Of a DNA stretch of 64,000 nucleotides, positions 18,676 to 26,465 are shown piece by piece. A model generated the notes under the pieces. The model did no database searches, had not been told where the DNA came from, and worked only from the letters and a program-made list of their open reading frames with translations. The stretch is from Nocardia sp. CY41 (GTDB lineage Bacteria; Actinomycetota; Actinomycetes; Mycobacteriales; Mycobacteriaceae). A program made the translations under genes and the position numbers. Within the stretch, counting starts at the first letter, position 1. Each line of letters begins with the position of its first letter. The stretch is taken from contig NZ_VUOS01000010.1 of assembly GCF_009829325.1 (NCBI RefSeq), positions 124,001 to 188,000 on the forward strand, written 5' to 3'.

Positions 18676-20306
18676 TCCCGGGTCGCGCTCGGCGTCAGCC
18701 GGGCGTGCATGAGGTACACGTTGTAGGTGTCCCATGCCGAGAGCATGAAGTACAGGTCTTCGCCGGTCGACCACGGGTGGATGAACCCGCCGTAGGACTT
18801 CGGGTAGTCGGCGGTGGACACCAGTGGGATCGCTTCCGTCCACGCGCCCTGCGGGCTCGCCGCGGTACGCAACACGATCGCGCCCCGCGCCGAATCCAGG
18901 TAGACCATCTGCCACTGTCCGGTCGACCGGTCGTAGCGCACCGACAGCTCACTGGCCATGCCGAGCACCAACGGGGTGGCGTGGTTCTCGGCGGCGGGCG
19001 CCCAGGTGCCGCCCACCCAGTATTGGTAGGCGGACTTGTTGAGGATCTGCTGCTGGGGCACGCGGGCCAGCGCGATCGTGCCGATGCGTCCGTTGGGTGT
19101 GCCGAACATGTAGACGTACCCACCTTGCGGCACCATCGCCGCGACCTGGAACTTGCCGAGACCGAACAGGTTCTCCCACTTGGCGTGCTGGTCTTTGCGC
19201 CAGGTACGCCCGAGGTCGTCGGAGTAGGCGATGCCGCCGTAGTTGGTCCACCACAGGCCCGGGATGCGGCTCCACCTGTTCACCGACATGTAGCTGAGGT
19301 ACTGCCGGTTGCCGACGGCGAACCCGGAGGTCGGGATGGTGGTGGTCTCCCAGTTCTTGATCTTGCGGCTGCCCAGGATCTCCGCGGCGTGGCAGCGGCT
19401 GTCCTGGGCGAAGGTGTCCAGGGTCAGGCCGTCGGACAGCTCGTGGTCGGTGCTGAAACCGATGACGTTGCTGCGCCAGTCCTGGTCGTCGTTGCCCGCG
19501 CCGCCGACGCCCCAGCCTTTGCCGAAAGTGTCGCCGAAGACGACGGCGACCTCACCGGGCGCCGTCTCCCACATCAACCCGAGATCGGTGCCGTCGACCT
19601 GCCAGCGCATGTCGGTCCGGTTCTGCGAGCCGTGCCCGGTCACCTGCCCGACCAGTTGCACCGACTCCACCGCGGGCGCGGGCGGCGGGGCCGTGAGCGG
19701 TCCCGGTTCGGCCGGATGCACTACCTGCGGTGGGGCGGGCTGCGGCTCCTCGCCGGGACCGCCGGGCACGGGAACCGGAATCGGCTCGATCTCCGGCTTG
19801 AACTCGACGCGCGGAAGTTTCACGGGCGCACCGGAACCCGAGCCACTGCCGGAACCGGACCCGGAAGCACTGCCCGTACCGGAGCCGGAGGAGCCGGTTC
19901 CCTCGTCGGTGCCCGTCTCGGGCGTCGGGCTGGGAGCCGGATCGGTCCCTGGGTGCTCGGGATAGTCCCTGATATCCGGGCATGGGTTGTCGCACGGATT
20001 CTCCGGCAGCGGATCGGGAACGATCCGTGTGTTGTCCTGCGGCGGGTCGGGCACCGGAACGGGAGTGAGTTCCGGGATCGGCACCGGGATGTCGATCTGC
20101 GGGGGCAGCGGGGGCGGAGGCGGCTGCGCCGGATCGGGCTCGCGACTGAGCGGGTCGAACCCGACTTCACCGCAGCTGTTCACCGGCGGCGGCGCCCACG
20201 GGAACGGTGCGGCTTGCACGGTCGGCATCGGCACGGTGAGTGCGCCGACGAGCAGTGCGCCGAACAGGGCCGGTGCACGAGGGGAGGTGATCACGGAGGT
20301 GCGCAT
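18645..20306 (-). CDS. Secreted DUF4185 domain protein with Pro-rich and Ser/Gly linkers
   Basis: From ATG 20306 the 553-residue protein has a signal peptide (MRTSVITSPRAP to about residue 32, ending VQAAPF). A long Pro-rich region follows (about 35-130) with two Cys near DNPC, then an SGSGSG linker. A C-terminal DUF4185 domain of about 340 residues resembles a bladed glycosidase fold (VVFGDTFG, WWTNYGGIAYSDDLGRTW, YVYMFGTPNGRIG). The family is secreted in mycobacteria and relatives, and members have been linked to cell-wall arabinan degradation. The enzymatic role here is inferred. The start is chosen by the signal sequence; no strong ribosome binding site is seen, and a frame extension to 20393 exists. 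The C-terminus overlaps pxpC. Confidence 0.82.
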   Translation of the reverse strand: MRTSVITSPRAPALFGALLVGALTVPMPTVQAAPFPWAPPPVNSCGEVGFDPLSREPDPAQPPPPPLPPQIDIPVPIPELTPVPVPDPPQDNTRIVPDPLPENPCDNPCPDIRDYPEHPGTDPAPSPTPETGTDEGTGSSGSGTGSASGSGSGSGSGSGAPVKLPRVEFKPEIEPIPVPVPGGPGEEPQPAPPQVVHPAEPGPLTAPPPAPAVESVQLVGQVTGHGSQNRTDMRWQVDGTDLGLMWETAPGEVAVVFGDTFGKGWGVGGAGNDDQDWRSNVIGFSTDHELSDGLTLDTFAQDSRCHAAEILGSRKIKNWETTTIPTSGFAVGNRQYLSYMSVNRWSRIPGLWWTNYGGIAYSDDLGRTWRKDQHAKWENLFGLGKFQVAAMVPQGGYVYMFGTPNGRIGTIALARVPQQQILNKSAYQYWVGGTWAPAAENHATPLVLGMASELSVRYDRSTGQWQMVYLDSARGAIVLRTAASPQGAWTEAIPLVSTADYPKSYGGFIHPWSTGEDLYFMLSAWDTYNVYLMHARLTPSATRDQPARTNRTG

Positions 20307-20328
20307 CAGGTCGGCCCCGCCGCGGTCG

Positions 20329-20418
20329 TCAAGCGATCGGGTGCGCGGCGGCGGACCGAGTTTTCCATGCGCCCAGCAGTTCTCGTACCGCATCGGGGTT
20401 GTGCACCGGATAACCCAT
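20329..20418 (-). CDS. Possible 29-residue leader peptide upstream of the DUF4185 gene
   Basis: ATG 20418 has AGGAG ten bases upstream and opens a 29-codon frame starting MGYPVHNPDAVREL and ending at TGA 20329, 22 bases before the DUF4185 start. The residues look protein-like (ELLGAWKTRSAAA), but GC at third positions (about 17 of 28) is lower than in the neighbours. It could be a translated leader or a chance frame. Confidence 0.25.
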   Translation of the reverse strand: MGYPVHNPDAVRELLGAWKTRSAAAHPIA

Positions 20419-20548
20419 GTCGTATCGACTCCTGTCGGTCGGCCGCTGACAGGTCAACATACCGGAACAACCGGCGCGAACGGGGGACGGTGAATCGGAA
20501 AAGCCTGGGTGACGGAACCGGCGCCGGGTCGCGTGCGTCCAAGGGAAT

Positions 20549-21016
20549 ATGGACGAGATCGAGTACGTGTTCGGTACCGGTGACGGCTCCGTGCACGTCT
20601 GGACCAGCGAGGCCGACCTGGAACTCGGCGGCACGGGCGCGGTCGACGCGGTGCGGCTGGACTTCGACGGGGACGGCATCGCCGACGACGCGCTGTGGGA
20701 TCCGGCCTGCGCGGGCCGAGCCGAGGTCGCGGCGCTGGATCTCGACGACGACGGCGTGCCCGACCATTTCTTCACCGATCCCACCGGCCTCGGGACCTGG
20801 AACCACGAGATCACCGGTCTGCCCGCGGACGCGGCGAGCGAGCCGCTGGACTGGATCGTGCGCACGGACGCGGACGCGCCGGAACGTCTGGTGGACGACC
20901 AGCGATTATCGGAGTCGCGGGCGGGTTCCGAGGATGTGGGTGCGCTGCCCGAGCACCTCGCGCACTGGCTCAACCGCGCCCGGCGCGACCCAGGCGACGA
21001 TTTGTTCCTCAGCTGA
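20549..21016 (+). CDS. Small acidic protein with D-x-D-x-D-G repeats (DUF6802-like)
   Basis: The 155-residue acidic protein has two matching motifs, LDFDGDGIADDALWD (37-51) and LDLDDDGVPDHFFTD (63-77). They resemble calcium-binding loops of thrombospondin type 3 or EF-hand-like repeats. It has no signal peptide or membrane helix. Similar proteins in Nocardia and mycobacteria are annotated DUF6802; I recall this only loosely. ATG 20549 has a weak AAGGGA upstream. It is divergent from the DUF4185 gene and its end overlaps the convergent MFS gene by eight bases. Calcium binding is inferred from the Asp spacing. Confidence 0.72.
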   Translation: MDEIEYVFGTGDGSVHVWTSEADLELGGTGAVDAVRLDFDGDGIADDALWDPACAGRAEVAALDLDDDGVPDHFFTDPTGLGTWNHEITGLPADAASEPLDWIVRTDADAPERLVDDQRLSESRAGSEDVGALPEHLAHWLNRARRDPGDDLFLS

Positions 21017-22358
21017 CCGCGCGGCGGCGCTTGTTCACCGCGATGGCCGCGATTCCCGCGGCGTAGATGGCGGCTCCCGACAGCACCACGACCGCGGATC
21101 TGCCGTCGTCCGGAACGATCACGGCCGCGGCCGCGATGGCCAGCACGAACGTGATGTTGAAGACGGTGTCCTGCAAGGCGAAGACCTGGCCGCGGCGAGC
21201 GTCATCGATATCGATCTGCATGGTCGCGTCACCGGTCAGCTTGATCGTCTGCCCGGCCAGCCCCAGCAGAAAGGCGCCTGCCAAGAGCAGTTCGTGCGCA
21301 CGCTGCACCGCGGCGCCCGCGGTGGCGAACGCGATCGGCGTGACCAGGGTCAGTTGCACCAGCATCGCGGTGATCAGTCCGGCGACCACGGTGCGGGCCC
21401 GGCCCAGCCGGGGAATGAGCAGCGGCGCGACTACGGCGGCCACCAGCATGCCCCCCGCGGTGGCGCCGATCGCGACGCCGAAACCGACCAAGCCGCCGCT
21501 GAGCCCGGTGCCGTCCACCGGAGTCTGGCGCAGGACCAGCACCATGATCAGCGTATTCACGCCGAAGACGATTCGATGCGTTCCGATACCCAGCATCGCC
21601 GTCGTGACCGCTCGCGACTCCCACACCGCCGTGGCGCCGGTACGCAGACCGGTGGCGATCGCGTGCACCGTGTTCTCACCCTCCGCCGCGTCGGGCGCCG
21701 GCCCGAGCACGCGGTGCGGGAACCCCGCCGCCAGCGCCGCGCCGAACAGCGACCCGGCGCCGCTGATCGCGACCGCTACCGCCGAGGCGAAATCTCCCGC
21801 TCCGATCAGACCGATCACGCCCACCGCGATGGCCGCACCCGCGCCCGCGCATCCGGAGGCGACCGTGGCCAGCACCGAGTTCATCGGCACCAGCCACGCC
21901 TGCGCCAGCACCCGCGGCAGCGCGGCAGAGACGCCTGCCAGGACGAATCTGCTCACACCTACCACCGCCAGAGCCAGCAACAGCAGCGGCGTCTCGCCGA
22001 CTCCGGCGAGCAGCCCTACGCTGACCAGCGCGATCAGCCCGGCGCGCAGCACGTTGGCCACCAGCAGCACGGCGCGCCGGTCCCAGCGATCCAGCAGTGC
22101 GCCCGCGTACGGCCCGATCAGCGAATACGGCAGCAGCAGTACCGCGAATCCCGCGGCGATGGCCAGCGGATCGGTCTGCCGCTCGGGGTTGAACAGGATC
22201 GCGCCCGACAACGCCGCCTGGAACATCCCGTCGCCGAACTGCCCGGCGAAACGCACCAGGGCCAGCCGCGCCACGCCTGGGCTCTGCCGAAGTGTGGCGA
22301 GCAATCCCTCCGGCCGCTGCTCCGCGGGAGTGAGGCCTTCGGCGTGACCAGTCGACAC
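21009..22358 (-). CDS. MFS transporter
   Basis: This 449-residue integral membrane protein has about 12 hydrophobic helices and the loop 2-3 motif GALLDRWDRRAVLL, typical of DHA3-type major facilitator exporters. The substrate is unknown. The start is GTG 22358. TAGTCT (22371-22366) lies seven bases upstream and there is no Shine-Dalgarno sequence, so translation is probably leaderless. The Nudix gene ends 64 bases upstream on the same strand, but the separate -10 box argues for its own promoter. Confidence 0.85.
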   Translation of the reverse strand: MSTGHAEGLTPAEQRPEGLLATLRQSPGVARLALVRFAGQFGDGMFQAALSGAILFNPERQTDPLAIAAGFAVLLLPYSLIGPYAGALLDRWDRRAVLLVANVLRAGLIALVSVGLLAGVGETPLLLLALAVVGVSRFVLAGVSAALPRVLAQAWLVPMNSVLATVASGCAGAGAAIAVGVIGLIGAGDFASAVAVAISGAGSLFGAALAAGFPHRVLGPAPDAAEGENTVHAIATGLRTGATAVWESRAVTTAMLGIGTHRIVFGVNTLIMVLVLRQTPVDGTGLSGGLVGFGVAIGATAGGMLVAAVVAPLLIPRLGRARTVVAGLITAMLVQLTLVTPIAFATAGAAVQRAHELLLAGAFLLGLAGQTIKLTGDATMQIDIDDARRGQVFALQDTVFNITFVLAIAAAAVIVPDDGRSAVVVLSGAAIYAAGIAAIAVNKRRRAVS

Positions 22359-22422
22359 GCCCGCGAGACTACTGCGTACACCGACGATGTCGCATGTTCG
22401 CGCGTCGGCCCAGCGCTGCGCC

Positions 22423-22887
22423 TCAGACCCGGTCGACCAGCGCGCTCACCGTCGCCCGCATATCCGGCGCCATCGGCAGTTCGTCGAGCGCGCCCGCGTC
22501 GATCCAGGCGAACGCGTCGTGCTCGCCCGGGGCGAGGGCGACGTCGCCCGGTTCGGCCTCCGCGACGAAGCTGTATTTCCGCACTTTCGCCTTGGTCCGC
22601 GTGGCGTAATCGAATCCACCGAGGAAGTCGACGACGGCGCGCAGCCGCAGCCCCGTTTCCTCCAGCAATTCCCGTTCGACGCACTCGGCGAATGTCTCCC
22701 CCGATTCGACGCCTCCGCCGGGCAGTTCGTACATGCCGCCGTGATAGTCGTCGGCGACCCGGCGCACCACCAGAAGCCGGCCCGCGCGGAACACGGCGAC
22801 GCCGATCACGAAATGCGCGATGCCGTCGCGGCGCGCTTCGCTGCGGAGTTGCTGCTCGAGTCGAGCGAGGTCATCGGGGTCGAGCAC
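22423..22887 (-). CDS. Nudix hydrolase
   Basis: From GTG 22887, preceded by GGAGGG six bases away, the protein has 154 residues. The Nudix box reads GGGVESGETFAECVERELLE ETG, with the usual Glu ligands. The N-terminal segment (LARLEQQLRSEARRDGIAHF) is a short helical leader before the fold. The frame continues upstream to 23037, but that part is noncoding in character. It resembles proteins that clean oxidised or non-canonical nucleotides; the substrate cannot be assigned. Confidence 0.88.
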   Translation of the reverse strand: MLDPDDLARLEQQLRSEARRDGIAHFVIGVAVFRAGRLLVVRRVADDYHGGMYELPGGGVESGETFAECVERELLEETGLRLRAVVDFLGGFDYATRTKAKVRKYSFVAEAEPGDVALAPGEHDAFAWIDAGALDELPMAPDMRATVSALVDRV

Positions 22888-23122
22888 GTCGTTCCCTCCG
22901 GTTGGCGTTGTGGCGCTGGGCAATCGAAGCCGGGCCGCGATATCCGACGAGGTGGCCCGACGTTTCGACGTACCGGTTGGTTCTGCTCGCCTCCCGTTCA
23001 CCTTCCGGTCGCTCGCGTAAAATGCCGAGTGCGGCACAATTTACTAGGAATGCGGAGTACCACGGCGGAAGTGCTCCTACCCTGAATGGCGATCGGTGCA
23101 CGGTCCCGAGAGGAGGACCATG

Positions 23123-23911
23123 ATGTCCACACTCACGACACCACACATCGATGTCCACCGTGGCGGCGACCGCATGAAGACGCGGGTCTCCTGGCTGGAT
23201 TCGAAGCATTCGTTCTCCTTCGGGGAACATTACGATCCCGACAACACCCACCACGGCCTGCTGCTGGTCAACAACGAAGACATCGTCTCCCCCGGCCAGG
23301 GCTTCGACACCCATCCGCATCGCGACATGGAGATCGTCACCTGGGTGCTCGGCGGCAGTCTGGTGCATCAGGATTCGCTGGGCCACAGCGGTGTCATCTA
23401 TCCCGGCCTGGCCCAGCGCATGAGCGCGGGTACCGGCATCCTGCATTCGGAGAAGAACGACTCGTGGCGCCTGGACGGCCATATCGCCGAACACGAGGAT
23501 CCCGTGCATTTCGTGCAGATGTGGGTGGTGCCCGACGAACCGGGGCTGACCCCGGGCTACGAGCAACTGGAGATCGACGACGAACTCGCGGGAGGAGGTC
23601 TGGTCGCGGTCGCCTCGGGGCTGCCCCGCTACCGCGACCGGACAGCCATCGCCATCAACAGCAGCCATTCGGCGCTGCATGTGGCGCGCATGGCGAGCGC
23701 GGAGCCGGGCGCCGAGCAGGTTGTCGACCTGCCCGACGCGCCGTACCTGCACTTGTTCGTGGCGCGCGGTGAGGTGGACATGGAGGGAGTGGGGCCGCTC
23801 TACGAGGGCGACGCGGTGCGTTTGACCAGGTCGGGCGGCCAACGTGTGGTGGCGCGGCAACCCTCGGAAATCTTGGTGTGGGAGATGCACGCGCGGCTGG
23901 GCGCCCAGTAG
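23123..23911 (+). CDS. Pirin family protein
   Basis: The 262-residue bicupin protein has the pirin metal-binding signature THPHRDMEIVTWVLGGSL and ILHSEKN in the N-terminal cupin. Bacterial pirins are often quercetinase-like dioxygenases or redox-linked regulators; no specific role can be read here. AGGAGG stands three bases before ATG 23120 and six before ATG 23123; the second has the better spacing. The gene is divergent from the Nudix gene and stands alone. Confidence 0.92.
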   Translation: MSTLTTPHIDVHRGGDRMKTRVSWLDSKHSFSFGEHYDPDNTHHGLLLVNNEDIVSPGQGFDTHPHRDMEIVTWVLGGSLVHQDSLGHSGVIYPGLAQRMSAGTGILHSEKNDSWRLDGHIAEHEDPVHFVQMWVVPDEPGLTPGYEQLEIDDELAGGGLVAVASGLPRYRDRTAIAINSSHSALHVARMASAEPGAEQVVDLPDAPYLHLFVARGEVDMEGVGPLYEGDAVRLTRSGGQRVVARQPSEILVWEMHARLGAQ

Positions 23912-24024
23912 CCGGTTCGCATTAACATCCGTCCGTTGGGCGTGCGATCAGTAGGCGACCGCCGCGCACCTCGGACCGCCTCGTCCGGACCGAGCATCGC
24001 GAGGCACCGACGGAGAGGAAGTCC

Positions 24025-24528
24025 ATGTCGCAATATCCGCCCCCGCCGCCCGGCCAGTACCCGCCGCCCGGCCAGTACCCCCCGCCGCCCGGCGGCCAGT
24101 ACCCGGGCCAGCCCGCCTATTGGCAGGAATCGCCGAAGGGCCGGGGCCTGGCGATCACCGCGCTGGTGCTCGGCATCCTCGCGCTGCTGTTCTTCTGGAC
24201 GATCATCGGCGGCTACGTCTGCGGCATTTTCGCCGTCATCCTCGGCATAGTCGCGGTGTTCAAGGCCAGAGCGGGCACCGCAGGGGGCATGGGCATGGCG
24301 GTCACCGGTGTCGTCCTCGGCGTGCTCGGCATCGTGGGAGCAGTCCTGCTCACCATCGTGGGTTACAACTTCTTCGTCGACTCGGGCGGCAAGGACTTCG
24401 TGGACTGCGTGAACAAAGCGGGCAACGACCAGGCCAAGATCGATCAGTGCGAGCGCGACTGGAACGAGAAGCTGCAGGACAAATACAGCATCACGCTCAC
24501 CCCGGCGCCCGCGCCGACGCCCCGTTGA
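24025..24528 (+). CDS. Pro-rich membrane protein (DUF4190-like)
   Basis: The 167-residue protein has a proline/glutamine/tyrosine-rich N-terminus with GQYPPP repeats (1-32). Two or three hydrophobic helices follow (about 42-75 and 86-115, including LGILALLFFWTIIGGYVCG and GVVLGVLGIVGAVLLTIVG). A C-terminal extracytoplasmic segment has two Cys. This layout is common for DUF4190 proteins of unknown function in Mycobacteriales. GAGAGGAAG precedes ATG 24025. Its 3' end overlaps by 32 bases the convergent gene at 24497. Confidence 0.8.
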   Translation: MSQYPPPPPGQYPPPGQYPPPPGGQYPGQPAYWQESPKGRGLAITALVLGILALLFFWTIIGGYVCGIFAVILGIVAVFKARAGTAGGMGMAVTGVVLGVLGIVGAVLLTIVGYNFFVDSGGKDFVDCVNKAGNDQAKIDQCERDWNEKLQDKYSITLTPAPAPTPR

Positions 24529-25021
24529 CCGCGGCGCATATCCGGGTCGTGGCGATCACGTCGGCGAACTCGCGGCGGAAGTCGCCGTCGGGCGCCGCGA
24601 CCCAGGTGCGGTAGCCGCCGTGCTCGTCGGTGGGTGACGGCAGCACGATGTGGCTGCCCGGCAGGGCGATCGAGGCGCAGACCCGGAACAGGTCGGCGAA
24701 CAGCCCGGTGTCCAGGTACGAATTGTCGGTGGGGCCGGTCAGGAAGGTCCAGCGATTCGCGCGTGGATGCGCGATGATCGGCCCGGGGCGAGGCTCGGGT
24801 CCGGCGGTCAGTCGCTCGCGTACGCGCCTGCCGACTTCCGTGGGCATGACGACCGCGCCGACCGAGCCGACCTCCAGCATGATGCGACCCAGGATCGGGT
24901 CCACGAGACCGTACAGGCCGTTGCTCTCGCGATAGCGACGGCAGCGAGCGAACGCGTCCTGGATCGTGGGGAAATCCGTGGACGCGAGATGCCTGGCTGA
25001 TTCGATGCGCGATGTACTCAT
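24497..25021 (-). CDS. Conserved hypothetical protein, divergent partner of the Scr1 regulator
   Basis: The 174-residue soluble protein starts at ATG 25021 with GAGG ten bases upstream. Recognisable stretches are YGLVDPILGRIMLEVGSVGA, RWTFLTGP and IVLPSPTDE. They recall short actinobacterial proteins related to the bifunctional primase/polymerase N-terminal domain, but the catalytic Asp and His residues of active prim-pols are not clear to me. Related genes are often found beside helix-turn-helix and DUF397 genes, as here. A role in regulation or defence is only inferred. The palindrome at 25094-25108 lies in the shared promoter region. Confidence 0.6.
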   Translation of the reverse strand: MSTSRIESARHLASTDFPTIQDAFARCRRYRESNGLYGLVDPILGRIMLEVGSVGAVVMPTEVGRRVRERLTAGPEPRPGPIIAHPRANRWTFLTGPTDNSYLDTGLFADLFRVCASIALPGSHIVLPSPTDEHGGYRTWVAAPDGDFRREFADVIATTRICAAVNGASARAPG

Positions 25022-25093
25022 GTCGAACAACCTCGCCTCGCTGTGGTGGACGCGTGCTCGGAAGAATCGATCGCTGCCTCGACCCTAGTCCCG

Positions 25094-25108
25094 GTCAAGT
25101 CGCTTGAC
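25094..25108. promoter_or_regulatory. Palindromic operator candidate between divergent hypothetical and Scr1 genes
   Basis: GTCAAG-TCG-CTTGAC is a perfect 6-bp inverted repeat with a 3-base spacer, placed between divergent starts 25021 and 25156. Its right arm overlaps a TTGACA (25104-25109). It is a likely binding site for the adjacent Scr1-type regulator or another dimeric repressor. Confidence 0.45.
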
Positions 25109-25155
25109 AATAGTCACCCGCAGCGCGCGTCGCGGTGCGCGTAGCATCCGTGCAC

Positions 25156-26007
25156 ATGGCACCCGTTTCGCCCACTGTTGCCCGCTGGGAGCTGGTGCTT
25201 CGGCTGCGTGAACTGCGCGAACAGCGCGGGTTCGACTCCGCGGGCTTCGCCAGGCGAGTGGGCTTCACCCCGGCCAACTGGTCGCACGTGGAGAAGGGTC
25301 GCCGCGTGCTCACCACCAAGACCATCGGTCCGGTGCTCGAACTGCTCGACGTGGAACCCGAGGAGCGCGCGGAGCTGCTGGCCCTGCTGGAGGCCAGTAA
25401 GCAGCGTGGCTGGTGGGCGAAGTCCTCGGCCTTGATCGGCCCGGAACTGCAGCGGCTCTACGGCATGGAATACGGCGCGCAGAGCATCCGCAGCTACGAC
25501 AGTCTCGTGGTACCGGGCCTGTTGCAGACCGAGGACTACGCGCGCGCGTTGATCAGCGCCGACGTGATGATCCGGCCGGTCCAGGTCGAGCAGCTGGTGG
25601 CGATCCGGATGCGGCGCCAGGAGCGGTTGCGCGGCGCGGACCCGGTGGAACTCACCGCGGTCTTCGGTGAGGGGACGCTGCTGCAGCAGACCGGTGGCCC
25701 GGACGTGCTGCGCGGGCAGTTGACCTACCTGGCCGAGTTGATCGAGGAATCGGACACCGTCGAGGTGCGCGTCATCCCGTTCGCGGCCACCGCGGGCGCG
25801 GTGCTCGGCGGCTCCAGCTTCCACCTCGTCGACTTCGCCGGCGAACAGCTGCCCACCTTCGGCTGGGTGGAGAGCGCGGTCTTCGGCGGGGCCGTCGAGG
25901 ACCCGGATCTGGTCCGCGATCTGCGCTTCGCGTACCTGCGCGCGGTGGAGCAATCGCTGTCACGAGCGGAGTCATTGGCCCTGATCAGGCGCTATTCCCG
26001 CGTGTAA
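25156..26007 (+). CDS. Scr1-type helix-turn-helix transcriptional regulator
   Basis: The 283-residue protein has an N-terminal XRE-like helix-turn-helix at about 12-75 (LRELREQRGFDSAGFARRVG, WSHVEKGRR). A C-terminal domain typical of Scr1/DUF5753 regulators follows (YDSLVVPGLLQTEDYARALI, RQERL, PFAATAGAVLGGSSFHLVDF). Such genes are multi-copy in actinomycetes and nearly always precede a DUF397 gene, as here. The start is ATG 25156, just after a TAGCAT box (25142-25147), with no ribosome binding site; the message is probably leaderless. Its TAA stop forms part of the -10 box of the next gene. Confidence 0.93.
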   Translation: MAPVSPTVARWELVLRLRELREQRGFDSAGFARRVGFTPANWSHVEKGRRVLTTKTIGPVLELLDVEPEERAELLALLEASKQRGWWAKSSALIGPELQRLYGMEYGAQSIRSYDSLVVPGLLQTEDYARALISADVMIRPVQVEQLVAIRMRRQERLRGADPVELTAVFGEGTLLQQTGGPDVLRGQLTYLAELIEESDTVEVRVIPFAATAGAVLGGSSFHLVDFAGEQLPTFGWVESAVFGGAVEDPDLVRDLRFAYLRAVEQSLSRAESLALIRRYSRV

Positions 26008-26010
26008 AAT
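26005..26010 (+). promoter_or_regulatory. -10 box of the DUF397 gene overlapping the scr1 stop codon
   Basis: TAAAAT begins with the TAA stop of the Scr1-type gene and ends seven bases before ATG 26018. This would give the DUF397 gene its own leaderless transcript, independent of scr1 read-through. Confidence 0.5.
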
Positions 26011-26017
26011 CCTGCCC

Positions 26018-26392
26018 ATGGCCACCACCGCACGGCCGGAACACACCGGCTGGTTCACATCGACCAGATCGAACAACGGCAACCAATGCGTCGAGGTCCG
26101 GTTCGCAGGTGACGCGGTGCTCATCCGTGACAGCAAATATCGCCGCGACCCGGCAAACCGCCCCGCCGAAGAGCCCGTCATCACCGTCACCGTAGCCGAA
26201 TGGACCGCCTTTCTCGAGGCACTGCGCACCCGCGGGCGATCGAATGGCGAACTGGGCGCACATCCCGCAGCCGACGGTCACATCGCATTGCGCCACCGCG
26301 GAACCACCCTCACCTACACCCCGGAGGAATGGGACGCCTTCCTGCTCGGCGCGCACGACGGCGAATTCGATCGCGTCGTCTCCCCTGCCTGA
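26018..26392 (+). CDS. DUF397 protein with a second, divergent half-domain
   Basis: The 124-residue protein carries a standard DUF397 domain (about 10-68: WFTSTRSNNGNQCVEVRF, IRDSK, EWTAFLEAL). A second, shorter copy of its C-terminal half follows (about 87-117: HIALRHRGTTLTYTPEEWDA). Most DUF397 proteins have one domain of 60-70 residues, so this is an extended form. In Streptomyces, Scr1/DUF397 pairs act as regulator and antagonist. The pairing here suggests the same, as inference. ATG 26018 follows the TAAAAT box by seven bases. Confidence 0.88.
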   Translation: MATTARPEHTGWFTSTRSNNGNQCVEVRFAGDAVLIRDSKYRRDPANRPAEEPVITVTVAEWTAFLEALRTRGRSNGELGAHPAADGHIALRHRGTTLTYTPEEWDAFLLGAHDGEFDRVVSPA

Positions 26393-26465
26393 TTTCCCTG
26401 CTCGCCACCCCCGGGCCGACCGCGCCCGGGGGCCGACCCGCACGCTTGTCGGCATACTGGACTCC

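Noticed and set aside
17802..23123. A continuous plus-strand open frame of about 1770 codons
   Set aside because: It runs through pxpC in another frame and antisense to several well-supported genes. Its translation is Arg/Gly-rich and lacks any domain, which is typical of open shadow frames in high-GC DNA.
25104..25147. TTGACA and TAGCAT as one sigma-A promoter of scr1
   Set aside because: The hexamers are 32 bases apart, far more than the usual 16-19. TAGCAT alone was taken as the -10 box.
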